From NCBI RefSeq assembly GCF_021390645.1, contig NZ_JAJEJT010000002.1, positions 1,984,001 to 2,048,000 of the forward strand: 64,000 nucleotides of DNA, given 5' to 3'. Made by a program: the position numbers and the translations under genes. Positions 28,823 through 37,892 of the stretch are shown here, one piece after another. The notes beneath the pieces were generated by a model. The model was not told the DNA's origin, searched no databases, and saw nothing but the letters and a program-made list of their open reading frames with translations. Source of the stretch: Paraburkholderia flagellata. GTDB lineage: Bacteria > Pseudomonadota > Gammaproteobacteria > Burkholderiales > Burkholderiaceae. Numbering within the stretch: the stretch's first letter is position 1; each line of letters begins with the position of its first letter.

Positions 28823-30049
28823 ATGAACGCTTCGACTATCGTCATCGTCGGCGCGGGTCAGGCAGGCGCGCTCGCCGCCGCCGAACTGCGCCAGCAAGGC
28901 TACGCGGGCCGCGTCGTGCTGATCGGCGAGGAAGCGCACGCGCCTTATGAGCGGCCACCGCTTTCGAAGGACGTGTTGCTCCAGCCGCAAACCGCGCGCT
29001 GCGCGATTCACGCCGAAGACTACTACGCGGACCAGAACATCGAGTTGAAGCTCGGTGTGGCCGTCACCGCGCTCGACGCACAGGCGCGCATCGTCACGCT
29101 CGCGAACGGAGAATCGATCGCCTTCGACGACTTGCTGCTCGCCACGGGCGCTCGCGTGCGCCGGTTGCCGATGCTCGATGCACTCGGCGAGAGCGTCTAC
29201 ACGCTGCGCACGCTACAGGACGCTCAACGCCTTGTTCCCGTGCTGCAAACGGGCAAACGCGTGCTGCTGGTGGGCGCAGGCGTGATCGGTCTCGAACTCG
29301 CTTCGAGCGCGATCGATCTCGGCGCGGACGTCACCGTCATCGAACAGGCATCGCGCGCGATGGCGCGTTGCGCGCCGCCGCTGCTCACCGAGCCTCTGTG
29401 CGAGGTGCATCGCGCGCGGGGCGTGACGCTGCATCTGGGCTCGCCACTCGCGTCGGCCATGCGCGAAGGCAACGAAATCGTGCTGACGCTCGAAAACGGC
29501 ACCAGCATTACCGGCGACGCGGTGATCTACGGCATCGGCGTCGAGCCCGACACCACGCTTGCGCGAGCAGCGGGCCTGCACCTGGACAACGGCATCGTGA
29601 TCGACGCGCAGTGCCGCACCTCGCACCCGCACATCTACGCAGCGGGCGACGCCGCCAGCCAGTGGGATGCGGCAAGCGGCCGCCACCAGCGCCGCGAGAC
29701 GTGGGAGAACGCGAACCGCCAGGCGCAAACGGCGGCGCGCGCGATGCTCGGCCTCGCACCCGAAGCGCTTGAAGCGGATTGGTTCTGGACCGATCAATGC
29801 GGCCTGAACATCCAGTTCGCCGGCGACATGGCCGCGCCTGAATGGCTCGCGCGCGGCAAGCTGGAAGCGCCGCCCTGCGTGCTGTTCGGTCTCGATGACG
29901 AAGGCGCGCTCGTGGGCGCGATCACGGTGAATCAGGGCCGCGACATGCGCAGCGCCAAGGCGTTGATCGGCAAACGCGCGCGTATTGCCCGCGAAATGCT
30001 CGTCGATCCCGCGCAGAACCTGCGCAATCTGGCGCGGGAATTTGCATAG
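28823..30049 (+). CDS. hcaD: 3-phenylpropionate/cinnamate dioxygenase ferredoxin reductase
   Basis: This 408-residue FAD-dependent NADH:ferredoxin reductase feeds electrons to HcaC. It has two dinucleotide folds: the FAD site IVIVGAGQAGALAAAELRQ at the start and the NADH site RVLLVGAGVIGLELASSAI near 150. The later FAD-contact motif is HIYAAGDAASQWD. The APYERPPLSKDVLL segment is typical of oxygenase-coupled reductases. Length is close to E. coli HcaD (400). It is last in the hca operon; I saw no clear terminator between its stop and the tRNA-Val promoter 46 bp downstream. Confidence 0.95.
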   Translation: MNASTIVIVGAGQAGALAAAELRQQGYAGRVVLIGEEAHAPYERPPLSKDVLLQPQTARCAIHAEDYYADQNIELKLGVAVTALDAQARIVTLANGESIAFDDLLLATGARVRRLPMLDALGESVYTLRTLQDAQRLVPVLQTGKRVLLVGAGVIGLELASSAIDLGADVTVIEQASRAMARCAPPLLTEPLCEVHRARGVTLHLGSPLASAMREGNEIVLTLENGTSITGDAVIYGIGVEPDTTLARAAGLHLDNGIVIDAQCRTSHPHIYAAGDAASQWDAASGRHQRRETWENANRQAQTAARAMLGLAPEALEADWFWTDQCGLNIQFAGDMAAPEWLARGKLEAPPCVLFGLDDEGALVGAITVNQGRDMRSAKALIGKRARIAREMLVDPAQNLRNLAREFA

Positions 30050-30095
30050 GCGCGTGCCCGAAAAAACCGCGTTTCACCCGATTCGAGAAAAGCGC

Positions 30096-30124
30096 TTGCA
30101 ACCGCGCGCGAGTGTCTCTATAAT
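30096..30124 (+). promoter_or_regulatory. Promoter of tRNA-Val
   Basis: TTGCAA (30096-30101) and a perfect TATAAT (30119-30124) are separated by 17 bp, with the tRNA beginning 12 bases after the -10 box. This is a near-ideal sigma70 promoter. Confidence 0.85.
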
Positions 30125-30136
30125 TCGCGCCTCGAC

Positions 30137-30213
30137 AGGCTCGTAGCTCAGTTGGTTAGAGCACCACCTTGACATGGTGGGGGTCGTTGGTTCGAATCCA
30201 ATCGAGCCTACCA
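30137..30213 (+). tRNA. tRNA-Val (anticodon GAC)
   Basis: This 77-nt cloverleaf has acceptor strands AGGCTCG and CGAGCCT pairing fully, U8/A9, D arm GCTC/GAGC, anticodon stem CCACC/GGTGG with loop TTGACAT (anticodon GAC at 30171-30173), T arm GTTGG/CCAAT with TTCGAAT loop, and an encoded CCA end. It is a single gene with its own promoter and terminator. No integrase or duplicated 3' end is visible nearby. Confidence 0.96.
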
Positions 30214-30265
30214 ACGAACATAGAAGCGAACATGCAGTAAAAGCTGTACCTTGCAGCATCTTGTG

Positions 30266-30305
30266 AATGACGCATTCCCTCGCGGGTCTGCGTCATTTTC
30301 TTTTG
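30266..30305 (+). terminator. Rho-independent terminator after tRNA-Val
   Basis: AATGACGCA (30266-30274) pairs with TGCGTCATT (30289-30297) around a 14-base loop, followed by a T-rich run. It lies 53 bases after the tRNA CCA end. Confidence 0.8.
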
Positions 30306-30436
30306 GCGCGTGCTAATCACACTCGCAGCTATCCATAGCGCGCCACCACACGCATAGCTTCGCAGAAATCGTCAGTTCTTCTCGCCGCGCAACGCTGCTT
30401 GAATGGGCGTTCCACGTCCAGCCGAGGAGACTTTCG

Positions 30437-31399
30437 ATGTCCGACGTTCAAACGCAGCGCCCCGCCGTTTCCGTTCCGTCTGCGCATCTGCATTCCGCCA
30501 CGGAGCAACACGCCGAGACCACGCTCGACCTCCATCAGGTCGCGGGCCGCATTGGCGCGCGCATCGACGGCGTGCGACTTCACGCCGATCTCGACAGCGC
30601 CACGTTCAACGCCATCAACGCCGCTCTGCTGCGTCACAAGGTGCTGTTCTTCCGCGGCCAGCAGCATCTCGACGACGCCTCGCAGGAAGCCTTCGCGCGG
30701 CGCTTCGGCGAGACGGTTGCGCACCCCACGGTGCCCTCGGTGGAAGGCGGCAGCCTGCTGGAACTGGATTCGCTGCACGGCGCGCGCGCCAACTCGTGGC
30801 ACACCGACGTCACTTTCGTCGACGCCTACCCGAAAGTTTCGATCCTGCGCGCCGTGGTGATTCCGCCATTTGGCGGCGACACGGTGTGGGCCAACACGGC
30901 CGCCGCGTATGCGCAACTGCCCGAGCCGCTGCGCGCGCTCGCCGACACGCTCTGGGCGCTGCACACGAATGCCTACGATTACGCGTCCACGCACGCGAAC
31001 GCCGACAGCACGCAGCTCAAGCGTTACCGCGAAGTCTTCACGTCGAAGCTCTACGAGACCGAGCACCCCGTGGTGCGCGTGCATCCGGAAACGGGCGAAC
31101 GCACGCTCGTGCTCGGCCACTTCGTGCAGCGGCTAAAGGGCCTTTCATCGTTCGATTCGGCGCATCTGCTGCAAGTGTTCCACGAGCATGTCACGCGACT
31201 CGAAAACACGGTGCGCTGGAGCTGGCAGGCGGGCGACGTCGCGATCTGGGACAACCGCGCGACGCAGCACTACGCGATCAACGACTACGGCGACGCGCGA
31301 CGCATCGTGCGACGCGCGACGGTGCGCGGCGAAGTGCCGGTGAGTATCGACGGACGCACGAGCGTGGTCGTGCGCGAGGAAGGCGCGACGCTGCAGTAA
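30437..31399 (+). CDS. TauD/TfdA-family Fe(II)/2-oxoglutarate dioxygenase
   Basis: This is a 320-residue cytoplasmic dioxygenase. The ATG at 30437 follows CGAGGAGA. The iron-binding facial triad is visible as H122-x-D124 in [14 protein letters not shown] and a distal His in [19 protein letters not shown], with the following arginines for 2-oxoglutarate. The family includes taurine, alkylsulfatase-type and 2,4-D dioxygenases and decarboxylating hydroxylases of amino-acid-like acids, so the substrate is not settled. No sulfonate transporter is adjacent. Its 3' end faces the DadA-family gene 24 bp away. Confidence 0.9.
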   Translation: MSDVQTQRPAVSVPSAHLHSATEQHAETTLDLHQVAGRIGARIDGVRLHADLDSATFNAINAALLRHKVLFFRGQQHLDDASQEAFARRFGETVAHPTVPSVEGGSLLELDSLHGARANSWHTDVTFVDAYPKVSILRAVVIPPFGGDTVWANTAAAYAQLPEPLRALADTLWALHTNAYDYASTHANADSTQLKRYREVFTSKLYETEHPVVRVHPETGERTLVLGHFVQRLKGLSSFDSAHLLQVFHEHVTRLENTVRWSWQAGDVAIWDNRATQHYAINDYGDARRIVRRATVRGEVPVSIDGRTSVVVREEGATLQ

Positions 31400-31423
31400 G
31401 CGCAGGCCTGTCAGTCTTCCTGA

Positions 31424-32671
31424 TCAGCGGCCCGGCGCAAAGGCGTCACCATCGATCGGCAGTTCGCGCTCCGCCAGCAAATCGGCGAGGAGTTGCGCGC
31501 TGCCTAGCGCGAGCGTGAAGCCGAGCGCGCCGTGCCCCGTGTTGAGCCACAGGTTGCGAAAGTGCGTGGCGCCGATCACGGGCTTGCTGTCCGGCGTGGC
31601 GGGACGCATGCCGGTCCACGTCTGAATGGCGTCGTAGTCGCCGGCGTTGGGGAAGGTCTCGCGCGCCTGGCGCGTGAGCAGCGCGATGCGGGCGTCGTCG
31701 GCGTGCGGGTTCATGCCCGTGAGGTCGACCATGCCCGCAATGCGCAGGCGCTCGCCAAGCGGCGCGTAGACGACCTTGTGATGCGCATCCGTGACCGAGA
31801 CGCGCGGCGCGCCCTGCGCGTTCGCGCTCGGGAGCGTGAGGCTATAGCCCTTGAGCGGATAGATGGGCACGTGCACGCCGAGCGAGGCAAGCATCGGCTG
31901 ACTCTGGAAACCCAGGCACACCACGAAAGCGTCGGCTTCGATGTCCCCTTGCGAAGTTTGCGCGGCGAGCACGCGCAAACCTTTCGTTCGTAGTCCGGAG
32001 AACTCGGTGGCGAGTTGCAGATTCACACCGTCGCGCTGCGCCGCGTGGGCGAGGCCGCGCGTGAACTGATCGCAGTCGGCGGCCTCTTCGCCTGGCGTGT
32101 GGATGCCGCCCACGATCTCGCCGCCGATATGTGCAAGCGCCGGTTCGAGCGCCACACATGCCGCGCCGTCGAGCGCGTGCTGCACGCAGCCCAGTTCCGC
32201 CTGGTACTGCGCCTGGCGGCGCGCGCCGTCGAAGCCTTCCTGATCGCGATACACCACGAGTTTGCCGTTGCGCACGTAATCGAATGAAAGCGCTTCGCGC
32301 CCGGCCACTTCGTGCATGAGACGCTGGCTCAGAAAACCGAGCCCGAGCAGTTCAGCCGTGGTCGCACGGCTGCGCGCGCGCGTGCAGGCGCGCAGGAATG
32401 CGGCGCACCAGCGCCATTGGTGAGGATCGAGCCGGGGCACGAAACGCAGTGCGGCGTCGCGCGACAACAGCCATTGGGGCAGCTTGGGGAGCACCGAAGG
32501 GTCGGCGAGCGGCGCAACGTAGCTGTAGCTGAGCTGGCCGCCATTGGCGTGGCTCGTTTCGCGCGCCACGTCGGCATGGCGTTCGACGAGCGTGACCTCG
32601 TGTCCATCGCGGGCGAGCGCATACGCCGTGCTCACGCCAATCACTCCACCGCCCAAAACGCAAACTCGCAT
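31424..32671 (-). CDS. dadA: D-amino-acid dehydrogenase family (DadA-like) flavoprotein
   Basis: This is a 415-residue FAD oxidoreductase that deaminates D-amino acids to 2-oxo acids with respiratory acceptors. The start at 32671 opens with the FAD fold MRVCVLGGGVIGVSTAYALA. Family motifs are ETSHANGGQLSYSYVAPLAD, VYPLKGYSLT-type VPIYPLKGYSLTLP, WTGMRPATPDSKPVIG and LNTGHGALGFTLALG. It resembles E. coli DadA along its length. Burkholderia-type genomes often have several paralogues and no alanine racemase (dadX) is next to it, so it may not be the main D-alanine enzyme. The symbol denotes the family. Confidence 0.8.
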   Translation of the reverse strand: MRVCVLGGGVIGVSTAYALARDGHEVTLVERHADVARETSHANGGQLSYSYVAPLADPSVLPKLPQWLLSRDAALRFVPRLDPHQWRWCAAFLRACTRARSRATTAELLGLGFLSQRLMHEVAGREALSFDYVRNGKLVVYRDQEGFDGARRQAQYQAELGCVQHALDGAACVALEPALAHIGGEIVGGIHTPGEEAADCDQFTRGLAHAAQRDGVNLQLATEFSGLRTKGLRVLAAQTSQGDIEADAFVVCLGFQSQPMLASLGVHVPIYPLKGYSLTLPSANAQGAPRVSVTDAHHKVVYAPLGERLRIAGMVDLTGMNPHADDARIALLTRQARETFPNAGDYDAIQTWTGMRPATPDSKPVIGATHFRNLWLNTGHGALGFTLALGSAQLLADLLAERELPIDGDAFAPGR

Positions 32672-32801
32672 GATCCGTTGTTCTCTTTCGCTGACGGCCA
32701 AACCCTGACGGCCTATGCCGCCAGTCTCGCCGGGAACGATGGGGAACTCAATTGCGATTTGCGCGCGGGGTATAACTTCAGGTTAAAGCGTAAAGCGGAC
32801 G

Positions 32802-32830
32802 AAAGTTGTCCTTGCAACGGCAAGGACAAC
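32802..32830 (-). terminator. Terminator-like hairpin after the MCP gene
   Basis: The arms GTTGTCCTTGC (32805-32815) and GCAAGGACAAC (32820-32830) form a perfect 11-bp stem with a 4-base loop, followed on the minus strand by TTTC. It lies 16 bp after the stop of the chemotaxis gene. The T tract is short. Confidence 0.65.
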
Positions 32831-32845
32831 CCATCACGGCAGGGC

Positions 32846-34477
32846 TCAGGCCAGCGCCGGAGTGCTCCCACGCGCTGCGCGCGCGTCCGCCGGAGCGGCA
32901 TGTGCCGTTCGCGCGGCCACCTGCCCCGCGCCACCCAGATTGAACACGGCCACGGCCGCGCGCAGCAAATCGGCCTGCGATTCGAGCGACTGCGCCGCCG
33001 CCGCCGCTTCCTCCACGAGTGCCGCGTTGCGCTGCGTGACCTCGTCGATCTGCGCAATCGCGCGGTTCACCTGTTCGATGCCGTCGCTCTGCTCGTGCGT
33101 CGCGGTCTCGATCTCGCTCATGATCCCGCTCACGCGCGCCACCGCACTGCGCGCATCGTCCATGGTGCGGCGCGCGTCTTCCACGAGGCGCGCGCCCGCG
33201 CTGACGGTCGCCGCCGAGGCCGCGATCAGTTCCTTGATCTCCTTGGCCGCCGTGCCCGAGCGCTGCGCGAGGCTGCGCACCTCGCTCGCCACGACCGCGA
33301 ATCCACGCCCCTGCTCGCCCGCGCGCGCCGCCTCCACCGCCGCATTGAGCGCGAGGATGTTGGTCTGGAACGCGATGCCTTCGATGATGCCGGTGATCTC
33401 CTCCACCTTCTGCGACGAGGCCGTGATGTCGCTCATCGTCGCGTTCACGCGTGCCACCACTTCGGCGCCGCGCGTGACGGTTGCGAGCGCGGTCTGGGCG
33501 AGTCCGCTCGCTTCCTTCGCGCCGTCCGTGTTCTGGCGCACCGCGGCCGAAAGCTCCTCGATGCTCGCCGCCGTTTCTTCGAGCGCCGCCGCCTGCTGCG
33601 CCGTGCGGTCCGAGAGATCGACGTTGCCAGACGCAATCTGCTTCGCGCCCTGCGTGATTTCGTGCGTGCTGCCACGCACGCGCGAGACAGTGCCCACCAG
33701 GCCGTCGCGCATGGTCTGCAGCGCGCTCAGCAGTTGGCCCATTTCGTTCTTCGAGCGCACCCGCACGTCCACAGTGAGATCGCCCGCGGCGATGCGCTCG
33801 AAGTGCCGAATCGCATGGTTCACCGGCTTGACCACGGCGGCGGCGAGCCCCACGCGCGCAATCACGCCAATCGCCACGCCGACCACGCCGATCAGGCCGA
33901 ACACGATGAGCGAAACGCGAAAGCGCTGCGCAGCGGTGTCGGCATCCTGCTGCTGGCGCGCGGTCTGCCAGTCCTCGAGCGCTTCGATCGCCTTCGCGTA
34001 GGCGCCGTAATAGCGGTCGGCGGTTTCGCCCTGGATCGTGCGGAAGGTGTTGAAGTCGTTATCGACGAGCGACTTGTACTCCGGCTCGAGTGCCTGCGAG
34101 ACAAGCGCCTCGCGCGCGCTGCTCACGGCCTGGGCCAGGCGCGCCTCTTCGGGGTCGTCGAACGGGCCGGCGCTGTAGAGCGCGAACTCCTTGTTCGAAT
34201 TCACGAGCACCTGGTGCGCCTTGTCGAGCAAGCCGTCCGTGGCCTTGCCGACGCTGAAGAGCGTCTCGTAGCCGCCGAGCGCGAGGCGCACCTGGAGCAG
34301 GCGCTCGGAACTGGTCTTGAGGGCGTCGAGCGCCTGCGCGCCGCGCTGGGCGTCGTGCAGGCTGTCGTTGGTGATCTTGAGCGCGCCATACGACACGCCG
34401 ATCACCGTCAGCAGAAACGCGACGAAGATACCGATAACGAGCGTTAGCCCACGGCGAATGGTGATGTTTCCCAGCAT
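32846..34477 (-). CDS. Methyl-accepting chemotaxis protein
   Basis: This is a 543-residue transmembrane chemoreceptor. TM1 is at about 12-32 ([18 protein letters not shown]). A periplasmic four-helix-bundle ligand domain reaches about 190, TM2 ([19 protein letters not shown]) follows, then HAMP ([19 protein letters not shown]), then the cytoplasmic signalling domain with the hairpin [20 protein letters not shown] and [19 protein letters not shown]. Glu/Gln-rich methylation helices flank it. It ends in a low-complexity Ala-rich tail with no NWETF-like CheR/CheB tether. It is monocistronic, with a hairpin downstream. The ligand is unknown. Confidence 0.95.
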   Translation of the reverse strand: MLGNITIRRGLTLVIGIFVAFLLTVIGVSYGALKITNDSLHDAQRGAQALDALKTSSERLLQVRLALGGYETLFSVGKATDGLLDKAHQVLVNSNKEFALYSAGPFDDPEEARLAQAVSSAREALVSQALEPEYKSLVDNDFNTFRTIQGETADRYYGAYAKAIEALEDWQTARQQQDADTAAQRFRVSLIVFGLIGVVGVAIGVIARVGLAAAVVKPVNHAIRHFERIAAGDLTVDVRVRSKNEMGQLLSALQTMRDGLVGTVSRVRGSTHEITQGAKQIASGNVDLSDRTAQQAAALEETAASIEELSAAVRQNTDGAKEASGLAQTALATVTRGAEVVARVNATMSDITASSQKVEEITGIIEGIAFQTNILALNAAVEAARAGEQGRGFAVVASEVRSLAQRSGTAAKEIKELIAASAATVSAGARLVEDARRTMDDARSAVARVSGIMSEIETATHEQSDGIEQVNRAIAQIDEVTQRNAALVEEAAAAAQSLESQADLLRAAVAVFNLGGAGQVAARTAHAAPADARAARGSTPALA

Positions 34478-34808
34478 GAGGTCTCCGTTGCGTTTTTATC
34501 CTTCCAGCCGATGCGAATCTACGCGGCCCGACGCGCCTTCGCACCTCGTCTCGCCTAACGGCAGATGAAGCACGGCGCTGGATAGGGGAAATCCATGATG
34601 CCCGCAGGGCTACGTGCGGTTTGGCGGGGCTTCGTCCCAATGGGTGGGAAAAGCCCGTCTGAAAAGGGTTCGCGGCGATTTCTCGCGACTCGGCGCGGGC
34701 CACGGGAAGTCGGCTTGCGGGCTCTGTCAGACCAATTCGCGATTCGTGCTATCGTTTTGCCTTCCCCGATTGTTTTTCCTGGCCGCTTTGACGCGCGGCC
34801 CCGCTCCC
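34478..34808. other. Intergenic region between MCP and YeeE-family genes
   Basis: This 331-bp divergent promoter region has no convincing gene. Several frames are open but none has family-like sequence or a ribosome site. I see no consensus sigma70 or sigma28 promoter for either gene. Confidence 0.6.
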
Positions 34809-36032
34809 ATGTCCGACCTCTCCACGCCGCTCGCGCGCGCGCCGCGCCGACTCGACTCCATCAATCCCAAGCCGCTCGGCATCGCGCTCGTGCTCGTCGC
34901 GCTCGGCGCGATGTATCTCGCGCAGGCCGTGAGCGCGCGTCAGGCGGCGCTCTACGTGGTCGGCGCATTGCTCGGCATGACGCTCTATCACGCGGCGTTC
35001 GGCTTCACTTCCGCGTGGCGTGTTTTCATCGCCGACGGACGCGGCGCCGGCCTGCGCGCGCAGATGCTCATGCTCGCCATTGGCGTGCTGCTGTTCTTCC
35101 CGGCGCTAGCGGCAGGAACGCTCTTCGGCCATCCGGTCACGGGCCTCGTTTCGCCCGCGGGCACTTCGGTCATCGTCGGCGCGTTCATGTTCGGCGTCGG
35201 CATGCAACTGGGCGGCGGCTGCGCCTCGGGCACGCTCTATACCGTCGGCGGCGGCAGCACGCGCATGGTCGTGACACTCATCGCCTTTATCGTGGGCTCG
35301 GTGGTCGCCACGGCGCACATGCCCTTCTGGACGTCGATGCCGCAATTGAAGCCGTTCTCATTCGTGAACGCGCTCGGCGCCGCGCCCGCCATTGCGCTCA
35401 ACCTCGTGGTGTTCGCGCTCATCGCCGGGCTCACCGTGGTCGTCGAAAAGCGCCGCCACGGCCGCCTCGTCAACGAGCCGCGCGCGCCGCACACGTCGCC
35501 GTGGCTGCATGGCCCGTGGCCTCTGCTAGCCGGTGCGGTCGCGCTCGCGCTCCTCAATTTCGCGACGCTCGCGCTCTCGGGCAGGCCCTGGGGCGTGACC
35601 TCGGCGTTCGCGCTGTGGGGCGCCAAAGGTTTCGCTTCACTCGGCATCGACGTGGCGAGCTGGAAGTACTGGATGGCCGGCCCGAACGCCGCCGCGCTCG
35701 CCGCCCCGGCGAGCCACGATGTCACCACCGTCATGGACATCGGCATCGTGCTCGGCGCAATGGCCGCGGCGTCGCTCGCGGGCCGCTACGCGCCGGTGTG
35801 GCGCATCCCGCTGCGCTCGCTCGTGGCGGCCGTGATCGGCGGCCTGCTGCTCGGCTATGGCGCTCGTCTCGCTTACGGCTGCAACATCGGCGCGTATTTC
35901 AGCGGCATCGTCTCGGGTAGCCTGCACGGCTGGCTGTGGCTCGTCTGCGCGTTCGCGGGCAATGTACTTGGCACGAAGCTGCGCCCCTTGTTCGGCCTCG
36001 AAGTCGAGCGCGTGAAGCATACGGGTTGCTGA
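34809..36032 (+). CDS. YeeE/YedE family (TsuA-like) sulfur-compound transporter
   Basis: This is a 407-residue inner-membrane protein of the family whose characterised member imports thiosulfate. The start at MSDLSTPLARAPRRLDS is chosen by sequence; no strong ribosome site is visible, and an in-frame extension to 34614 lacks typical features. It is internally duplicated, with the Gly/Cys signature in both halves: MQLGGGCASGTLYTVGGGS and GYGARLAYGCNIGAYFSGI, the cysteines being the substrate relay in this family. There is no TusA-like sulfur carrier beside it. A bidirectional terminator follows 43 bp downstream. Confidence 0.88.
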   Translation: MSDLSTPLARAPRRLDSINPKPLGIALVLVALGAMYLAQAVSARQAALYVVGALLGMTLYHAAFGFTSAWRVFIADGRGAGLRAQMLMLAIGVLLFFPALAAGTLFGHPVTGLVSPAGTSVIVGAFMFGVGMQLGGGCASGTLYTVGGGSTRMVVTLIAFIVGSVVATAHMPFWTSMPQLKPFSFVNALGAAPAIALNLVVFALIAGLTVVVEKRRHGRLVNEPRAPHTSPWLHGPWPLLAGAVALALLNFATLALSGRPWGVTSAFALWGAKGFASLGIDVASWKYWMAGPNAAALAAPASHDVTTVMDIGIVLGAMAAASLAGRYAPVWRIPLRSLVAAVIGGLLLGYGARLAYGCNIGAYFSGIVSGSLHGWLWLVCAFAGNVLGTKLRPLFGLEVERVKHTGC

Positions 36033-36074
36033 AACGGCGTGCGGCTGCGCCGGTTCCAGCCGCTCAGAAACGAC

Positions 36075-36104
36075 AAAGGGCAAGGCTTGATGCCTTGCCC
36101 TTTT
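36075..36104. terminator. Bidirectional rho-independent terminator
   Basis: The arms AAAGGGCAAGGC (36075-36086) and GCCTTGCCCTTT (36092-36103) form a perfect 12-bp stem with a 5-base loop and T/A runs on both sides. It lies between the convergent YeeE-family and SYLF genes and can serve both. Confidence 0.88.
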
Positions 36105-36139
36105 ACATGATCCGGCGCTTTTTACCGGAGCGTGCCTCA

Positions 36140-36727
36140 TCAGATATTCAGACGCGTGACCTTGGTGCCCGCCAGCGAGACGTCGGCCATCAGACCCGCG
36201 TTGGTCAGCACGAAGGCTTCAACCGGGTGCGTGGCCGTGTTGGTGTCGATCACGCCGTTCGCGCCCACGGTCACGAGCGCGACCGAAGCGTCGGCGCCCG
36301 CTGCCCAGCCATCCGTCGCGCGGAATTTGTCGAGCGAGTCCTGCGTCATGAAGGCGAAGATGAGCGCCTTCGACTGCGCGCCGGCCTGCAGGCCGAACGA
36401 GCCCGACGCGGTGCTGTAGTAGCCGACAGTCGCGCCACCCACGCGCAACGCGCCCTCGCCATACTGCGCGCCGACGATGAAGCCGGCCTGCAGCACCTCG
36501 GGGAACACCAGCACGCCGCGCGACTTCGCGAGGAGTTCGTGCGAGCCCTTCACGGTCGAAAACAGCCGCGAGAGGGTGCCGTCCACAGACGCGTCGATCG
36601 ACTGCCGCTTGGACATATTCTGCGACGCGGTGGAATTCGTATTCGTGGTGGTGGTACAGCCTGCGAGCGTGAGACCGCCCGAGGCAAGGGTCACCGCCGC
36701 CGTTAGCATGAAGTTGCGTCGTTGCAT
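36140..36727 (-). CDS. SYLF-domain (YSC84-type) lipoprotein
   Basis: This is a 195-residue predicted outer-envelope lipoprotein. The start at 36727 (MQRRNFMLTAAV) follows GGAGATAACCAA. The signal has a double arginine followed by N-F-M, reminiscent of a Tat signal, and a lipobox LTLAGC with Cys at about 24. The mature part is the SYLF domain (GVLVFPEVLQAGFIVGAQYGEG, SGSFGLQAGAQSKALIF), a lipid-binding fold known from eukaryotic YSC84/SH3YL1 and widespread, poorly understood bacterial homologues. It is monocistronic, with a terminator downstream. Its function in bacteria is not established. Confidence 0.9.
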   Translation of the reverse strand: MQRRNFMLTAAVTLASGGLTLAGCTTTTNTNSTASQNMSKRQSIDASVDGTLSRLFSTVKGSHELLAKSRGVLVFPEVLQAGFIVGAQYGEGALRVGGATVGYYSTASGSFGLQAGAQSKALIFAFMTQDSLDKFRATDGWAAGADASVALVTVGANGVIDTNTATHPVEAFVLTNAGLMADVSLAGTKVTRLNI

Positions 36728-36924
36728 TTGGTTATCTCCACACGAATGAGAGTGCGGTGAAGATCGAGCAAACCGCATGCCCAACCTCTCCGCTTCCGTT
36801 GGCCAAAGCCCGCTTCGGGCGACAGCCACGTCGCCGTGGCTGGATTGTGCCCGAATTTCGTGTGGAGCATCTGTCAGAGAACAACGTCAGCAATCATGCC
36901 GCCCGGCGGACGGCGAATCGCCCC

Positions 36925-37866
36925 TCAGGGTTTGGTGGCCTGCCAGGACGAGTCGGGATCGAATGCCTTGATCGCCGCTGCCGTATGTGCGCCATTCGGT
37001 CCGAGGTTCTTCTGATAGAGCTGGCCGTCCTGGTTGATGATGAAGCTCATCACACCTGTTTTGCCGTACTGCGCCGGCCAGGCCACGAGCGCGAAACCGC
37101 CGCTCAGATCCCCATTCTCGAGATAGCTGCGAGCGCCGCCGCTAGCGTGCGACCCCTGTGCGGTGAGAATGCGGAAGTGATAGCCGTGATACCCGTCCTT
37201 CGGCGTGATCTTCGTGTTGCCCGGCATGGCTGCCGCGAGCGGTCCGAGCGGACTTTCGGTCTCGCCGGGCTCGACCGGCCAGTACAAACCGTCGTGCGTG
37301 CCCGGCGTGCTCAGGAGGCGCTGCGCGTAGTGCTGCGTGAGCTTGCGATAGTCGTTCTGCGCGTCGACATAGGCGAGCGACGTAAGCATGGCCGCACGCT
37401 CGTTGCGGCCAATGCGGCGCGTGAGAATTTCGCTCGCGCCTTCACGCGGGTCGAACTGCCAGCCCTTGCCCGACTGCACGATAGGGATGGGCAGCGTCCA
37501 GCCGCTTTCGCCCACCTCGACGTGAGCGCTCGCCTTGCCAGCAACAGGCGTGGCGTCGGGCACGACACGATGGCCCTTCGCCCAGGCGCCAAGGTAGTCG
37601 TCGACATCGTCACGACCGATGTTCTGTGTGGGGATGAACGTGGCGAAATCGTTGCCGAGCACATGCTTCATGGCGCCCTGGTCGTTGGTCGCGAGTGCGT
37701 CGGTGAACGCGTTCGCGGCAGCTTCGGGCGTGGCGTAGACGGCTTGCGCGTAGGCGGCGCCACCGAACTCAGCCGGCAGCAGCGCGGGAGCGCCAAAGAA
37801 CGCGAGTGCCGTGCCGAGCGCGAGCGCGTAGTCGTGCGGCAGGCGGCGTGCGGGAATGCGGATCAT
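36925..37866 (-). CDS. DUF2950 family secreted protein
   Basis: This is a 313-residue exported protein. The start at 37866 is supported by GAGGAG nine bases upstream, and the first about 40 residues form a signal sequence ending around AAYAQA. DUF2950 hallmarks include RIGRNERAAMLTSLAYVDAQ, DYRKLTQHYAQRLLSTPG, DGLYWPVEPGETESPLGPL and YGKTGVMSFIINQDGQLYQ. It begins 26 bp after the DUF3300 gene, and the two families habitually occur as a pair. A role in the cell envelope is inferred only from secretion; no biochemical function is known to me. Confidence 0.9.
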   Translation of the reverse strand: MIRIPARRLPHDYALALGTALAFFGAPALLPAEFGGAAYAQAVYATPEAAANAFTDALATNDQGAMKHVLGNDFATFIPTQNIGRDDVDDYLGAWAKGHRVVPDATPVAGKASAHVEVGESGWTLPIPIVQSGKGWQFDPREGASEILTRRIGRNERAAMLTSLAYVDAQNDYRKLTQHYAQRLLSTPGTHDGLYWPVEPGETESPLGPLAAAMPGNTKITPKDGYHGYHFRILTAQGSHASGGARSYLENGDLSGGFALVAWPAQYGKTGVMSFIINQDGQLYQKNLGPNGAHTAAAIKAFDPDSSWQATKP

Positions 37867-37892
37867 TTCTAGACTCCTCATGATATTCAACG

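Noticed and set aside
30137..30213. tRNA-Val as a possible integration site
   Set aside because: No integrase, direct repeat of the tRNA end or composition change is visible on either side.
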